Assembly (NCBI GenBank): GCA_003531115.1
Contig: DQHT01000147.1
Coordinates: 38,110-55,536, forward strand
Reading direction: 5' to 3'
Length of the DNA stretch: 17,427 bases
From: Bacteroidota bacterium
Lineage (GTDB): Bacteria > Bacteroidota > Bacteroidia > UBA8524
The notes under the pieces were generated by a model, which saw nothing but the letters and a program-made list of their open reading frames with translations, did no database searches and was not told the DNA's origin. Below are positions 6,402 through 15,000 of the stretch, in pieces. Every line of letters starts with the position of its first letter. Position 1 is the first letter of the stretch. The translations under genes and the position numbers were made by a program.

Positions 6402-7427
6402 CTATTTCTTCGGCTTGGGCCCTGGCTGGGGTTTTACCAAGGGTTTCGGAGGTTCGGGTTTTTCAACCTTCAGCCCCGTATCCCAGATATAGACCACAAA
6501 CTCCCTCGGCTCGCGAACAACCGAAACCGTAGCGATATATTGGTTGTCCTCGTTGATAGACACGCACTTGGTCGCTTCACCTTTGCTTGGAACGGAGATA
6601 AGATGCTCTCCGGTCGTTGCATCCCAAATGCGGGCCGTGCCATCATTGCTGGCGCTGAGCACATATTTTAAGTCGCGGCTCAGCTCAACATGATTGATGG
6701 TCCAGGTATGCCCCGTGAAGGTTTTTAACAGCTTAAATGTTTTTACATCCCAGAGCTTAACCGAATTATCCAGTGAAGCACTTACCAGTCGCATGGCCGA
6801 TTTATAAAAAACAAAATACAAGCTGGTAATTTCTCCTGTGTGTCCTTTGAGGGTTTTCGCCTCCTTACCCATATAGTTCAATACTTTGATCTCACCGTTT
6901 TGAAGGCCGGCATAGAGAAAGTTCGTATGACCGATGGAGATGGCCGTTACGGGCATACCTAAAGGAAATTTTCGCTTGGAATATTCCCCTTTTCTAAGGT
7001 CGTAGGGACGAATATTTCCGTCGCTACTGGAGGTGTACAGAAAGCGCAAGCCAAAGTCGAAAACCATATCGGTTATTGGTCCTTCGTGGTCGAACTCAAG
7101 CATTTTGGAAGAGTCCAGAAAGTAAATTTTGAGTTTGTTGTCTTTCGAGGCACTCGCAATAATGGCATTATCACGTGATACAGCCACCTGGGTTACTTCA
7201 TCGTCATGGCTGTAGCTGTATATCTCGATCCAGTTGGTAGCCTCATAATAATGTACCGTTCGATCCATCCCCGCCGTGATTAAACGACGTCCGTCGAGCG
7301 AATAAACGGCGCAATTGATATCGTTGGTGTGTTCGTGAAGGCCCATCACCGTGTCGGTGAGTGTTTTTTGGGCAAAGGCCGAGAAGCTACAGATGCATAG
7401 CGAAAGCATCCAAACGGGTTTTTTCAT
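6402..7427 (-). CDS. Secreted WD40-repeat protein
   Basis: This 341-residue protein has a signal peptide (MKKPVWMLSLCICSFSAFAQ) and seven WD40 blades that fill the rest. Successive blades begin near HEHTNDINCAVYS, HDDEVTQVAVS, HEGPITDMVFD, LGMPVTAISIG, GHTGEITSLYF, GHTWTINHVEL and SKGEATKCVSI, and the last three keep the WD pair (KLWDVK, RIWDAT, YIWDTG). One seven-bladed propeller is the expected result. A proline/lysine-rich tail (about 320-341) follows. It should act outside the inner membrane as a binding scaffold, and no catalytic motif is visible. The ATG lies 10 bp after the ABC permease stop, so it is probably in that operon. A lipoprotein is unlikely because the cysteines lie inside the hydrophobic core with no proper lipobox. 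Confidence 0.85.
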   Translation of the reverse strand: MKKPVWMLSLCICSFSAFAQKTLTDTVMGLHEHTNDINCAVYSLDGRRLITAGMDRTVHYYEATNWIEIYSYSHDDEVTQVAVSRDNAIIASASKDNKLKIYFLDSSKMLEFDHEGPITDMVFDFGLRFLYTSSSDGNIRPYDLRKGEYSKRKFPLGMPVTAISIGHTNFLYAGLQNGEIKVLNYMGKEAKTLKGHTGEITSLYFVFYKSAMRLVSASLDNSVKLWDVKTFKLLKTFTGHTWTINHVELSRDLKYVLSASNDGTARIWDATTGEHLISVPSKGEATKCVSINEDNQYIATVSVVREPREFVVYIWDTGLKVEKPEPPKPLVKPQPGPKPKK

Positions 7428-7437
7428 AAGCTTATGT

Positions 7438-8724
7438 TTATCCCTTATATAGCATCCACTTGATCAATTCCTTGTAGGTGGGTTTCTTACCATACATCAG
7501 AATGCCGACCCGGTAAATACGGGAGGCCAACCAGGTGATCGCTATAAAGCCAAAGATCATAAAAATCATTGACAATACCAATTGCCAATTTTCGACACCG
7601 AATGGAAGCCGCACCATCATTACGATGGGCGCGGTGAACGGGATCATGGAAAAGAGGGTTGCCAGTTCGCCATGGGGGTCTTTGAGCACAACACTCTGGG
7701 CTATGATAATAGAAAAAATTAGCGGGATGGTAATGGGAAACATAAACTGCTGGGTATCCGTTTCGCTGTCGACTGCCGAAGCAATAGCAGCGAACATGGC
7801 ACTATAAAGCAAATATCCGGTAACAAAATAGAACAAAAAGCCAAGTATCAGGGTCAGGAAATCGAGTTGAAACAGCGCACCCATCATGCCCATACCGGGA
7901 GCTACTCCTCCCGAAGTTCCCTGTACCAGGGCAGCAGTTTCTTCCGGGTTCATACCCATGCTTGCAATAATCGGCGTAATGATGGCAATAAGGACTGTGC
8001 TTAAACCTATCCATATAAAAACCTGCGTTAAGCCAACCAGAGCAATTCCGATGATCTTTCCCATCATCAGGTCGAAAGGTTTGACACTCGAAATGATTAC
8101 TTCCACGATGCGGTTGCTTTTTTCTTCAGCAACCCCTTTCATCACCTGAACGCCATATAAAAAGATAAAAATATAGATGAAAAAGGCACCCACAAATCCG
8201 GCCCCGGCATTCACGGCCGAATTGTCTTCCTTGATCTCTCCTCCGCTGATAATGGCGGCACTGATCGCTACATCGGTTTTCAGGCTGTCAAGTGTTTCTT
8301 TTCTCAATCCTGAACGTATGAGTTTTTGCTCTTTAATGGCAACTTCCAGATGGCCTTCCATGGTCTGTTGTTCAACAATATTCAGGGAATAAGCGGATAA
8401 AAAACGAGCTCCTTTGGGTTGATCAATACTAAATGTAGCGGGTATCATCAGCGTGCCATCATAGGCTGAAGTGTCGCCTCCCCGGGGGTTAACGGAATAG
8501 TGGATCGTAGAGGAGCCTTTGATCCCATCCTGAAAAAGCCCGCTTTCATCCACCACGTGGATGTTTTTTTGTTCTGAGCTTTGTGTGTCGCTCATGGCAA
8601 GCCAAATAATTGCCCCATAAAAGGCAGCAAGAAGGAAAGGTCCAAGCAGGGTCATTACAACAAAGGATTTTTTTCTTACCCGGCTCTGGTATTCGCGGCC
8701 GGTTACTAAAGCTATATTCCTCAT
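7438..8724 (-). CDS. ABC transporter permease, NatB/ABC-2 type
   Basis: This 428-residue membrane protein has the plan of NatB-like ABC-2 permeases: one N-terminal helix (about 21-43), a large extracytoplasmic domain (about 45-170), then about six helices (roughly 174-195, 222-252, 285-315, 328-345, 357-372, 380-402). The conserved cytoplasmic segment VMKGVAEEKSNRIVEVIISS (194-213) follows the second helix and is typical of the family. The start codon overlaps the stop of the ATPase gene in an ATGA arrangement, so the two products should form one exporter. NatAB exports sodium in Bacillus, but related pairs have other or unknown substrates, so the cargo here is unassigned. A secreted WD40 gene follows at 10 bp. 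Confidence 0.88.
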   Translation of the reverse strand: MRNIALVTGREYQSRVRKKSFVVMTLLGPFLLAAFYGAIIWLAMSDTQSSEQKNIHVVDESGLFQDGIKGSSTIHYSVNPRGGDTSAYDGTLMIPATFSIDQPKGARFLSAYSLNIVEQQTMEGHLEVAIKEQKLIRSGLRKETLDSLKTDVAISAAIISGGEIKEDNSAVNAGAGFVGAFFIYIFIFLYGVQVMKGVAEEKSNRIVEVIISSVKPFDLMMGKIIGIALVGLTQVFIWIGLSTVLIAIITPIIASMGMNPEETAALVQGTSGGVAPGMGMMGALFQLDFLTLILGFLFYFVTGYLLYSAMFAAIASAVDSETDTQQFMFPITIPLIFSIIIAQSVVLKDPHGELATLFSMIPFTAPIVMMVRLPFGVENWQLVLSMIFMIFGFIAITWLASRIYRVGILMYGKKPTYKELIKWMLYKG

Positions 8725-9623
8725 AATTGTGCGCCTATTCGTTCAATAAAAATGTCTTTGATGGAAGGGATCTTTTCTCTGAATTCCAGCAAATGGGCCT
8801 GCTTCATTACTTCCTGTATCAACTCATTGATGGCTGCATCCTTTTGCATCACGAAAAGACTGTGCGTGGCGCCATCGCGCAAAGCTGTATCCTTCCTTTC
8901 CAGCACTCCGGGTAAGCCGGATTTCAGGGTTCCGGTATAAACCAATTCGAATTCAGATTTTTTAAAGCGGTTCCTGACTTCATTGACCTCCCCTTCAATG
9001 ATCACCTTTCCATTGTTGATCAGGGTAATGTCATCGCAAAGTTCTTCTACAGATTCCATGCGGTGGGTAGAAAGAAGGATGCAGGCCCCCTGGTCGCGTA
9101 ATCCCAGTATCTCTTCCTTGATAATTTCAGCGTTCAGAGGATCAAATCCTGTAAACGGTTCATCCAGAATGATCAGCCGCGGTTTATGCAACACGGTCAA
9201 AACAAACTGAACTTTCTGCTGCATTCCTTTGGATAGTTCTTCGAGCTTTTTCTTTTTCCAGTCGCTCATCTCCAGCTTGTCAAACCAATGCCTGATCGCT
9301 GCCATGCAGTCTGTTCTGCTCAGTCCTTTCAAACGACCGAAATACATTGCCTGGTCGAGGATGGTCATTTTCCGGTACAAGCCACGTTCTTCGGGGAGGT
9401 AGCCAATGCCACTGATGAGCTCCTGGCGCATTTTCTGATTTTCGAAAAACACTTCGCCACTATCTGGCGCAGTGATCATGGTTATGATACGAATGAGGGA
9501 AGTTTTACCGGCACCATTGGGACCGAGTAATCCAAGAATTTTACCGGGATCCGCCTGCAGACTCACCTGGTCCAAGGCTGTTTTTCCGGAATAGTGTTTT
9601 GAGACAGACTTTACGGATAGCAT
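8721..9623 (-). CDS. ABC transporter ATP-binding protein, NatA type
   Basis: This 300-residue nucleotide-binding subunit has Walker A GPNGAGKT (34-41), a Q-loop region written YLPEERGLY as in NatA relatives, a signature motif LSKGMQQKV (130-138), Walker B LIILDEP (150-156), a D-loop at FDPLN, and the switch His187 in STHRME. The C-terminal ~80 residues after about 215 form the small accessory domain seen in this subfamily (DUF4162-like). It powers the permease encoded by the overlapping next gene. The signature has KGM instead of the common GGQ, which is normal for NatA-like proteins. A 77-bp gap separates it from the reductase gene upstream. A poor -7 match (TTAATTTG) lies close before the ATG, so a promoter there is possible. 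Confidence 0.93.
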   Translation of the reverse strand: MLSVKSVSKHYSGKTALDQVSLQADPGKILGLLGPNGAGKTSLIRIITMITAPDSGEVFFENQKMRQELISGIGYLPEERGLYRKMTILDQAMYFGRLKGLSRTDCMAAIRHWFDKLEMSDWKKKKLEELSKGMQQKVQFVLTVLHKPRLIILDEPFTGFDPLNAEIIKEEILGLRDQGACILLSTHRMESVEELCDDITLINNGKVIIEGEVNEVRNRFKKSEFELVYTGTLKSGLPGVLERKDTALRDGATHSLFVMQKDAAINELIQEVMKQAHLLEFREKIPSIKDIFIERIGAQL

Positions 9624-9700
9624 GCCGGTGCAAATTAAGGCAATGGCTGTAACCAGAAAAGCAATTAAGACAGATGGCTTACTTTAGTGGATAAGCCGCA

Positions 9701-10777
9701 CTATTCGTAGATCAATTTGAGTTTAGCGCTGGTAGGGTGCGATTGGCAGGTCAATACATAACCTTCATTAATTTCAGAATCCGAAAGCCCCTCGCGTTCG
9801 TCCATAAATACACTGCCTTCTATGATCTTAGCCCTGCAGGTCGTACAAACACCCATCTGGCAGGCGTAGGGTGGGTCTACATTTTGGTCCTTCGCGGCTT
9901 CCAAAACCGTTACCCCTTCAGGAATGGTGATCTCGAATTGTTTGCCATTAAATAGAATAGTGGCCGCTGCTGTACCGTCAAAGGGCTCCTCATGTGCCGG
10001 AGCGGATGCAGCCGTTTCTTTGCTGACCACAGGAGTATTGAAATATTCGGTATGGATGAGCTCCTGAGCGGTGCCCATTCCTTCAAGTGCCATTTTAACA
10101 GCATCCATCATGCCTCCGGGTCCGCAAATAAAATACTCGTTCACGCGTCCTTCTTTTTGCAGGTTTTTGGTGATGGATTGGTAATCAGCTATAGTTGGTC
10201 GTCCAACAAAACCTGAAAAACCTGCCGGAGCATTTTCCAGACAATGTACAATATTTAAGCGCTCAGGATGGGCCGAGGCCAGATTTGCCAACTCTTTATG
10301 GAAGATGATGCTCTGTTCGTCGCGGTTGGCGTAAACCAGACTGATCGTACTTAATGGTTCCTGTTTGAGTATGGATTTGAGCAGGCTCATGATCGGGGTA
10401 ATTCCCGAACCTCCACCAAAAAGCACATAGTTTTTTCTGTTTTCCGGATCGATTTCAGCCGTAAAATTGCCCATCGGAGGCATAAGTGCAATCGTGTCTC
10501 CGGCTTTGAGCGTGTCGTTCAGAAAGGGAGAAACCTGTCCGTCAGAGACTTTTTTTACGGTGATAGCCGGATGAGGGTCGGTATAAGGTGAGCTGCAAAA
10601 TGAATACGCCCTTCTCTGTTCTTTCCCATTTAACCAGGTACTGACCGTAACATACTGGCCTGGAAGGTAGCTGAAAGTAGTTTTTAAGGGTTCCGGGATT
10701 TCGAAAACGATGGTGGCGGCATCAGGGGTTTCCCGTATTATTTCGCGAACTTGAATAGAATGAAACGATAATGACAT
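9701..10777 (-). CDS. Ferredoxin-NADP reductase-like protein with C-terminal [2Fe-2S] domain (PaaE-like)
   Basis: With the ATG at 10777 this is a 358-residue electron-transfer protein of three domains. The FAD-binding part has RAYSFCSSP (56-64). The NAD(P)-binding part has FGGGSGITPIMSLL (120-133) and CGPGGMMDAV (218-227). A linker rich in Ala/Glu/Pro follows (about 250-270). The plant-type ferredoxin domain has cysteines C306, C311, C314 and C344 (C-x4-C-x2-C-x29-C). It passes electrons from NAD(P)H to a partner oxygenase or other acceptor. The best-known relative is the reductase subunit PaaE of phenylacetyl-CoA epoxidase, but paaABCD are not in the window, so the partner is unknown. The frame extends nine codons further to 10804, but a -7 box overlaps that extension and the family begins at the later Met. 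Confidence 0.88.
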   Translation of the reverse strand: MSLSFHSIQVREIIRETPDAATIVFEIPEPLKTTFSYLPGQYVTVSTWLNGKEQRRAYSFCSSPYTDPHPAITVKKVSDGQVSPFLNDTLKAGDTIALMPPMGNFTAEIDPENRKNYVLFGGGSGITPIMSLLKSILKQEPLSTISLVYANRDEQSIIFHKELANLASAHPERLNIVHCLENAPAGFSGFVGRPTIADYQSITKNLQKEGRVNEYFICGPGGMMDAVKMALEGMGTAQELIHTEYFNTPVVSKETAASAPAHEEPFDGTAAATILFNGKQFEITIPEGVTVLEAAKDQNVDPPYACQMGVCTTCRAKIIEGSVFMDEREGLSDSEINEGYVLTCQSHPTSAKLKLIYE

Positions 10778-10792
10778 GGCTTTGAAAGGTCG

Positions 10793-10800
10793 CAAAAATA
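10793..10800 (-). promoter_or_regulatory. Possible -7 box for the PaaE-like reductase
   Basis: The minus strand reads TATTTTTG, matching TAnnTTTG, ending 15 bp before the ATG at 10777 and lying in the 63-bp gap after the 100-residue gene. No TTG is found at about 19 bp upstream. It supports the shorter start and separate transcription. Confidence 0.4.
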
Positions 10801-10840
10801 ACACTTATTCGTTGCGGCATGACGAAAATTGCCATTATTT

Positions 10841-11143
10841 CTATTTCGGCATCCGCAGGGCTTCGAGCATCTCATCACTGATGGCATCGGCATAAGCGCC
10901 ATAGGCATCAACCAACACCCCGCGGGAACCATCTTCTGCGGTAATCGCGTAAAGAATGGAGCTGTCGTCAGGATCATTCAGGCCTTCAAAGCGGAAAAAA
11001 CGATCAACCTGAAAAGTTTGAGGGGGATAACATTCACCACTTGTATTGCAAACCAGACTGTCCCGGGTCAAATTAAAATCACGTGTATATCCTTGCTGTT
11101 TCAGCGAATCCAGTGCCTCAGTTAAGGTGTTGTAGCTTTCCAT
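10841..11143 (-). CDS. Small conserved protein of unknown function
   Basis: This 100-residue, soluble-looking protein has no signal peptide or membrane helix. It begins MESYNTLTEALDSLKQQGYT and continues with a probable beta region (FQVDRFFRFEGL), a DDSSILYAI strand and GVLVDAYGAYADAISDEM near the C-terminus. I recall close Bacteroidota relatives of this size labelled phosphoribosylpyrophosphate synthetase. That label cannot be right for the enzyme, because true PRPP synthetases exceed 300 residues and their binding motifs are absent here. Two cysteines (CNTSGEC) are present but form no obvious metal site. It lies 42 bp after csaA on the same strand. Role unknown. Confidence 0.75.
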   Translation of the reverse strand: MESYNTLTEALDSLKQQGYTRDFNLTRDSLVCNTSGECYPPQTFQVDRFFRFEGLNDPDDSSILYAITAEDGSRGVLVDAYGAYADAISDEMLEALRMPK

Positions 11144-11185
11144 CTAACTAAGTTAGTCATTTCCGGGCATAAGTCAAAGCACAGA

Positions 11186-11515
11186 TCAGGATACTTTCCA
11201 TCCGTTCGGCACCTCCCTTTCAGGCTTGAGCAACACGACTTTATTCTCGCTTCCAAGGCAGCCTAAAATGAGGCATTCGCTCATAAAAGTTCCGATTTGC
11301 CTGGGGGGAAAATTGGTAACGGCGACCACTTGCATTCCCAAAAGGGTTTCCGCCCGATAAAAGTCTGTGATTTGTGCAGAGGATTTCTTTACCCCCATTT
11401 CACCGAAATCAATCCAAAGTTTGATCGCCGGCTTCCGGGCTTCCGGAAATGCCTCCGCACGCACCACAGTTCCGATGTGCATGTCAATTTTGCTGAAGTC
11501 GTCCCATGTAATCAT
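11186..11515 (-). CDS. csaA: CsaA-like tRNA-binding/chaperone protein
   Basis: Starting at the ATG at 11515 the product has 109 residues, matching Bacillus CsaA (about 110), an OB-fold protein of the EMAP II/tRNA-binding type. Characteristic stretches are DDFSKIDMHIGTVVRAE, FPEARKPAIKLWIDFGE, KKSSAQITDFY, VVAVTNFPPRQIG and PNGWKVS. CsaA dimers have been described as a secretion-related chaperone and as tRNA binders. It acts in the cytoplasm. The frame can be opened five codons earlier at a TTG (11530), which would overlap the previous stop. The internal ATG fits the family N-terminus better and leaves an 11-bp gap to the zinc-ribbon gene, with which it is probably co-transcribed. Confidence 0.9.
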   Translation of the reverse strand: MITWDDFSKIDMHIGTVVRAEAFPEARKPAIKLWIDFGEMGVKKSSAQITDFYRAETLLGMQVVAVTNFPPRQIGTFMSECLILGCLGSENKVVLLKPEREVPNGWKVS

Positions 11516-11526
11516 ACCCAAAGGTA

Positions 11527-11886
11527 TCAAATCTCCGGTAGCCTGATCACCTGAAAACGATTCTCATCAAGAGGGATATACCCAAAATCGTAACACAAAA
11601 AACAGGGATTCCCCGCTTGTTTCTCATGAACTGCCGTGATCAATTCAAAATCAAAACCTCTCCGAAGCAACCAACTTCGCTGAATGGTCCGCTTTCCGCT
11701 TTCCATCAACTCAAATAGGATCTTCCGATTCCGGCGTAAGCCGCGGTTAATTTCCCGCATCACACGACCTTCCTCTACGTTCAGCCGATTATGAAACTGA
11801 TTTCTACAGGTTTCATTACAAAACTTTTTGTCGATCCTGCCTCTCAACGCTTCTCCGCATTCGAGACAACACATCCTGGTTTCCAT
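11527..11886 (-). CDS. Small zinc-ribbon protein of unknown function
   Basis: This 119-residue protein has an N-terminal metal-binding knuckle: C-x2-C (CLECGEAL) then C-x3-C (FCNETC), followed by RNQFHNRLN. This layout resembles the zinc fingers of small Bacteroidota proteins whose function is unknown. The middle is basic and helical (EINRGLRRNRKILFELM, SWLLRRGFDF), and a second CFLC pair occurs near residue 95. Basic character plus zinc ribbon suggests nucleic-acid or ribosome contact (inferred). The first ATG is at 11886, and another at 11874 would still keep the knuckle. csaA follows 11 bp downstream. It is the first gene of the leftward run that faces away from the PKD gene. Confidence 0.72.
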   Translation of the reverse strand: METRMCCLECGEALRGRIDKKFCNETCRNQFHNRLNVEEGRVMREINRGLRRNRKILFELMESGKRTIQRSWLLRRGFDFELITAVHEKQAGNPCFLCYDFGYIPLDENRFQVIRLPEI

Positions 11887-11891
11887 ACACT

Positions 11892-11899
11892 CAAATTTA
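11892..11899 (-). promoter_or_regulatory. Possible -7 box for the zinc-ribbon/csaA operon
   Basis: The minus strand reads TAAATTTG, matching TAnnTTTG. It ends only 5 bp before the ATG at 11886, which would leave almost no leader, and would fit the second ATG at 11874 better. No TTG lies at the expected upstream distance. The rest of the 119-bp divergent gap (11887-12005) is A-rich and shows no other convincing site, including no good box for the PKD gene. Confidence 0.25.
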
Positions 11900-12005
11900 A
11901 AAAGCCTTTTGTCAGCGTACTGTTTAAAAACGCAAAGAATTAACTGATTTCTGTCAAAAAAAATACAGCTGCATCATAGTACCTTAGCTGCGCCAAATTG
12001 AAGCC

Positions 12006-15000
12006 ATGATCAAGCAAACTCTACTGAGTCTCTTGCTGAGTATACTCTGTTTCCCCTTGTTTGCCCAGAATGTTTCCAACGAAGGGAAACTGTTTTGGGT
12101 TGGGCATATGGGGCATATCGACGGTACCGGTTCCAATTTTGCCCTCTATATTACCACCGATGCCGCTACAAGTGCATTGGTAAGGGTTTCTATTCCGGGG
12201 GGCACTTACAACCAGTTGCATGTTATCCCTTCAAATCAGGTGGTTGTAGTCACCCTTCCATCAACGCAAACGTATATGAACTGTACGGATTGTATCCGTG
12301 ATCAGGGGGTTAAGATCGAATCCATGAACCATGATGTGGTGGTTTATGCACATATTTATTCGAATGCACGCTCCGATGCCACCCTGCTTATCCCCGTAGA
12401 GACCCTGGGCAAGGAATATTATGCGCTTGCCTTTACTCAAAGTCCGGTAAGCAACTCCCAGCGCTCAGAATTTATGTTGGTTGGAGTAGAAGACAGTACC
12501 TATATCGATATTTATCCGAGTGTTGATATCCTCCCTTCAAAAACGGCAGGCGTGAAGTATACTGTCATGCTCAATACAGGTGAGGTATATCATGCCCAAT
12601 CAAATACCGATGTTACCGGCACCCGCCTGGTTGCACGCTCTGCCAATGGCATTGCCTGTAAAAAAGTAGCCGCATTCAGCGGCAGCAGCTTTACCCGGGT
12701 AGGATGTACCGGCGCTTCAACCGGTGATAATCTGTACCAACAACTCTTCCCCACCACTTCCTGGGGGATGGAGTTTGTTACTGCTCCACTCAAAACCCGA
12801 AATGGCGACCAATTTCGGGTCCTGGCAAAATACGACAGCACCAAAGTGTTGATCAATGGCGGAACTCCTCAATACCTGGATGAAGGCGAATATTATTCTT
12901 TTGTGAGTGCAACACCCAATTATGTTCAGGCAGATAAGCCCGTAACTTTTGCCCAGTATCCACGCACTCAAAACTGCGATGGCGTTACCGGTGACCCCAC
13001 CCTGATCGTTATTCCGCCCATCGAACAAATGGTGAAATATGTGGCGATGTACTCCAGCCCGTACCAAAACATCACAGGCCAATATCTGAATATCATAACC
13101 CGTACCAGCGATACTTCTAAATTTCGCCTCGATGGACAAAAAATCCTGTTCACGTCAATGGCGAATAAACCCCAATTTGCTTACGCCATGCAAACGGTTA
13201 ACAGTGGCATACACCGAATGAATTCTGACTCGTTCTTTCAGGTTGTCGCGTATGGATTTGGTACGGTGGAAGCCTATGGATATGCAGGGGGTACCAATAT
13301 CAAAAACCTGGTTCAGAGCATTTCAGCCTCCAGGGATTCCATGTGCCTGGGAGATACAGTTACCTTCAGAGCAGAAGTAAATTATGTACCGACTTCAATG
13401 AGCTGGTATTTTGGCGACGGAAGCACGGATACGGTGAGCATGGTGCATAAACATATCTATGCCGCGCCGGGCGAATATGTGGTTTCTCTTGTTACACGAA
13501 AAGAGGGGATGGTTGATTGTGGTTCGACCGACTCTACGGTTTACCGGGTTCGTGTACATGCTTACCCAAAGGCCGCATTCTCCATCGATGAAAATTGCCT
13601 GCGCGACACCTTCCGTTTTAAAGACCTGAGCATCTCAACGAGCACCAAAAGTTATGTGAGCAAATGGAGCTGGACTTTTGGAGATTCAGTTAACAGCGTG
13701 CTTCAAAACCCGATTCGTTATTTTAACCGTTACGATTCTTTTCCTGTTGAATTGGTCGTATGGAACAACAACCTGTGCAGCGATACGGTCTATGGAGCTC
13801 ATTTTGTCAATCCACATCCCGAGCCATCCATCGTAAAAAACGACACCTGTCCCAATTTACCGGCATTTTTCATTGACCAGAGTTCCATCGACCAGGGGAC
13901 GATCAGCCTTTTTCTCTGGCAATTTGATTCCATTACCACTGCCTCAGGCCAGTTGGTCAGCTTCAGTAGTTCTGATCCGGGAACCCATTTCCTCGACCTT
14001 TTTCTTCAGTCAGATTCAGGTTGTACGGCTAATTACCGTGATTCTTTTGTTGTTTATGAACAGCCGCTAGCTTCCTTTAGCGTGGCCAATGCCTGTTATG
14101 GCAATCCCATTGTGGTGAACGATTCATCCTTATTGGCCGAAACCTACTTCTGGGATTATAGCGATACCAGCTTTATCGGCCCGGCAATACCTTATGTGTT
14201 CCAGGATACCGGCATCTATACCCTGAAACTGACTGTGCGCAGTTTTAACGGCTGCCTCGACAGTACCCTGGAGCAGGTGAATATCTATCCCAATCCCTAT
14301 GCGCGATGGAAGAGTTTTGGAAATTGTTTGAATGACAGGTATGTATTCATCCCTGAATTTGATACGATCGCCTATCCGAACTGGACCTATAACTGGCTGA
14401 TCGATGGTGCAAACATGACAGGAGCCGGTCACGAATTGGCCTTTTCTTCTGCTGGGTCAAAAGTGGTCAGTCTTAAGGTAAGCAGTCCTGAGCAATGTGA
14501 AACCACTTTTAATGGAACGGTCTATGTAAACGCACAACCGGTGGCAAATCCTTTCTACCAACAAAATTGCGAAGCTCAGCCCGGTCAGCTTATCGACCAT
14601 TCGGATTATAAGGGCAGCAGTAATTTTTACCACCGCTGGACCTGGGGAACAGCGACCTATTACGATTCCATAAAAAGTATAGTGCCTAATGCCGGCATGC
14701 CCGCCGTGGCTATGTTGCTGGTACTTACGGATAGCAATTGTTCTGACAGTGCTATGGTCAATCTTCCGGCTATTCCGCTGCCAATTGCAGGTTTTAGCAG
14801 TTTGGGTGAATGTCCGGAGGCCCCGGTGGTTCATAAAGACCAGAGCGTTTCCGGACTGAATGATCCCCTTATATTACGGCAATGGAGTCTGAATGGTTCT
14901 TCAACGGGGAATCTGGATAGTTTTGGCTGGACCCCTGCAACGGGTGGAGACTATGTGGTCGAGCTGCAGGTAGTATCGCAGGCGGGTTGCCGGGATACGC

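Noticed and set aside
10841-11143. Annotation of the 100-residue protein as phosphoribosylpyrophosphate synthetase
   Set aside because: The true enzyme is over 300 residues with a PRPP-binding loop that is absent here. The label seems to be a propagated error that I recall for this family.
11144-11156. Small inverted repeat CTAAC-TAA-GTTAG just before the 100-residue gene
   Set aside because: The arms are only 5 bp and AT-rich, which is expected by chance. It could be an operator but nothing else supports it.
12717-14834. Several minus-strand open frames of 100-140 codons inside the PKD gene
   Set aside because: They overlap a continuous plus-strand reading frame with signal peptide, repeats and sorting domain, and their products show no domain-like pattern.
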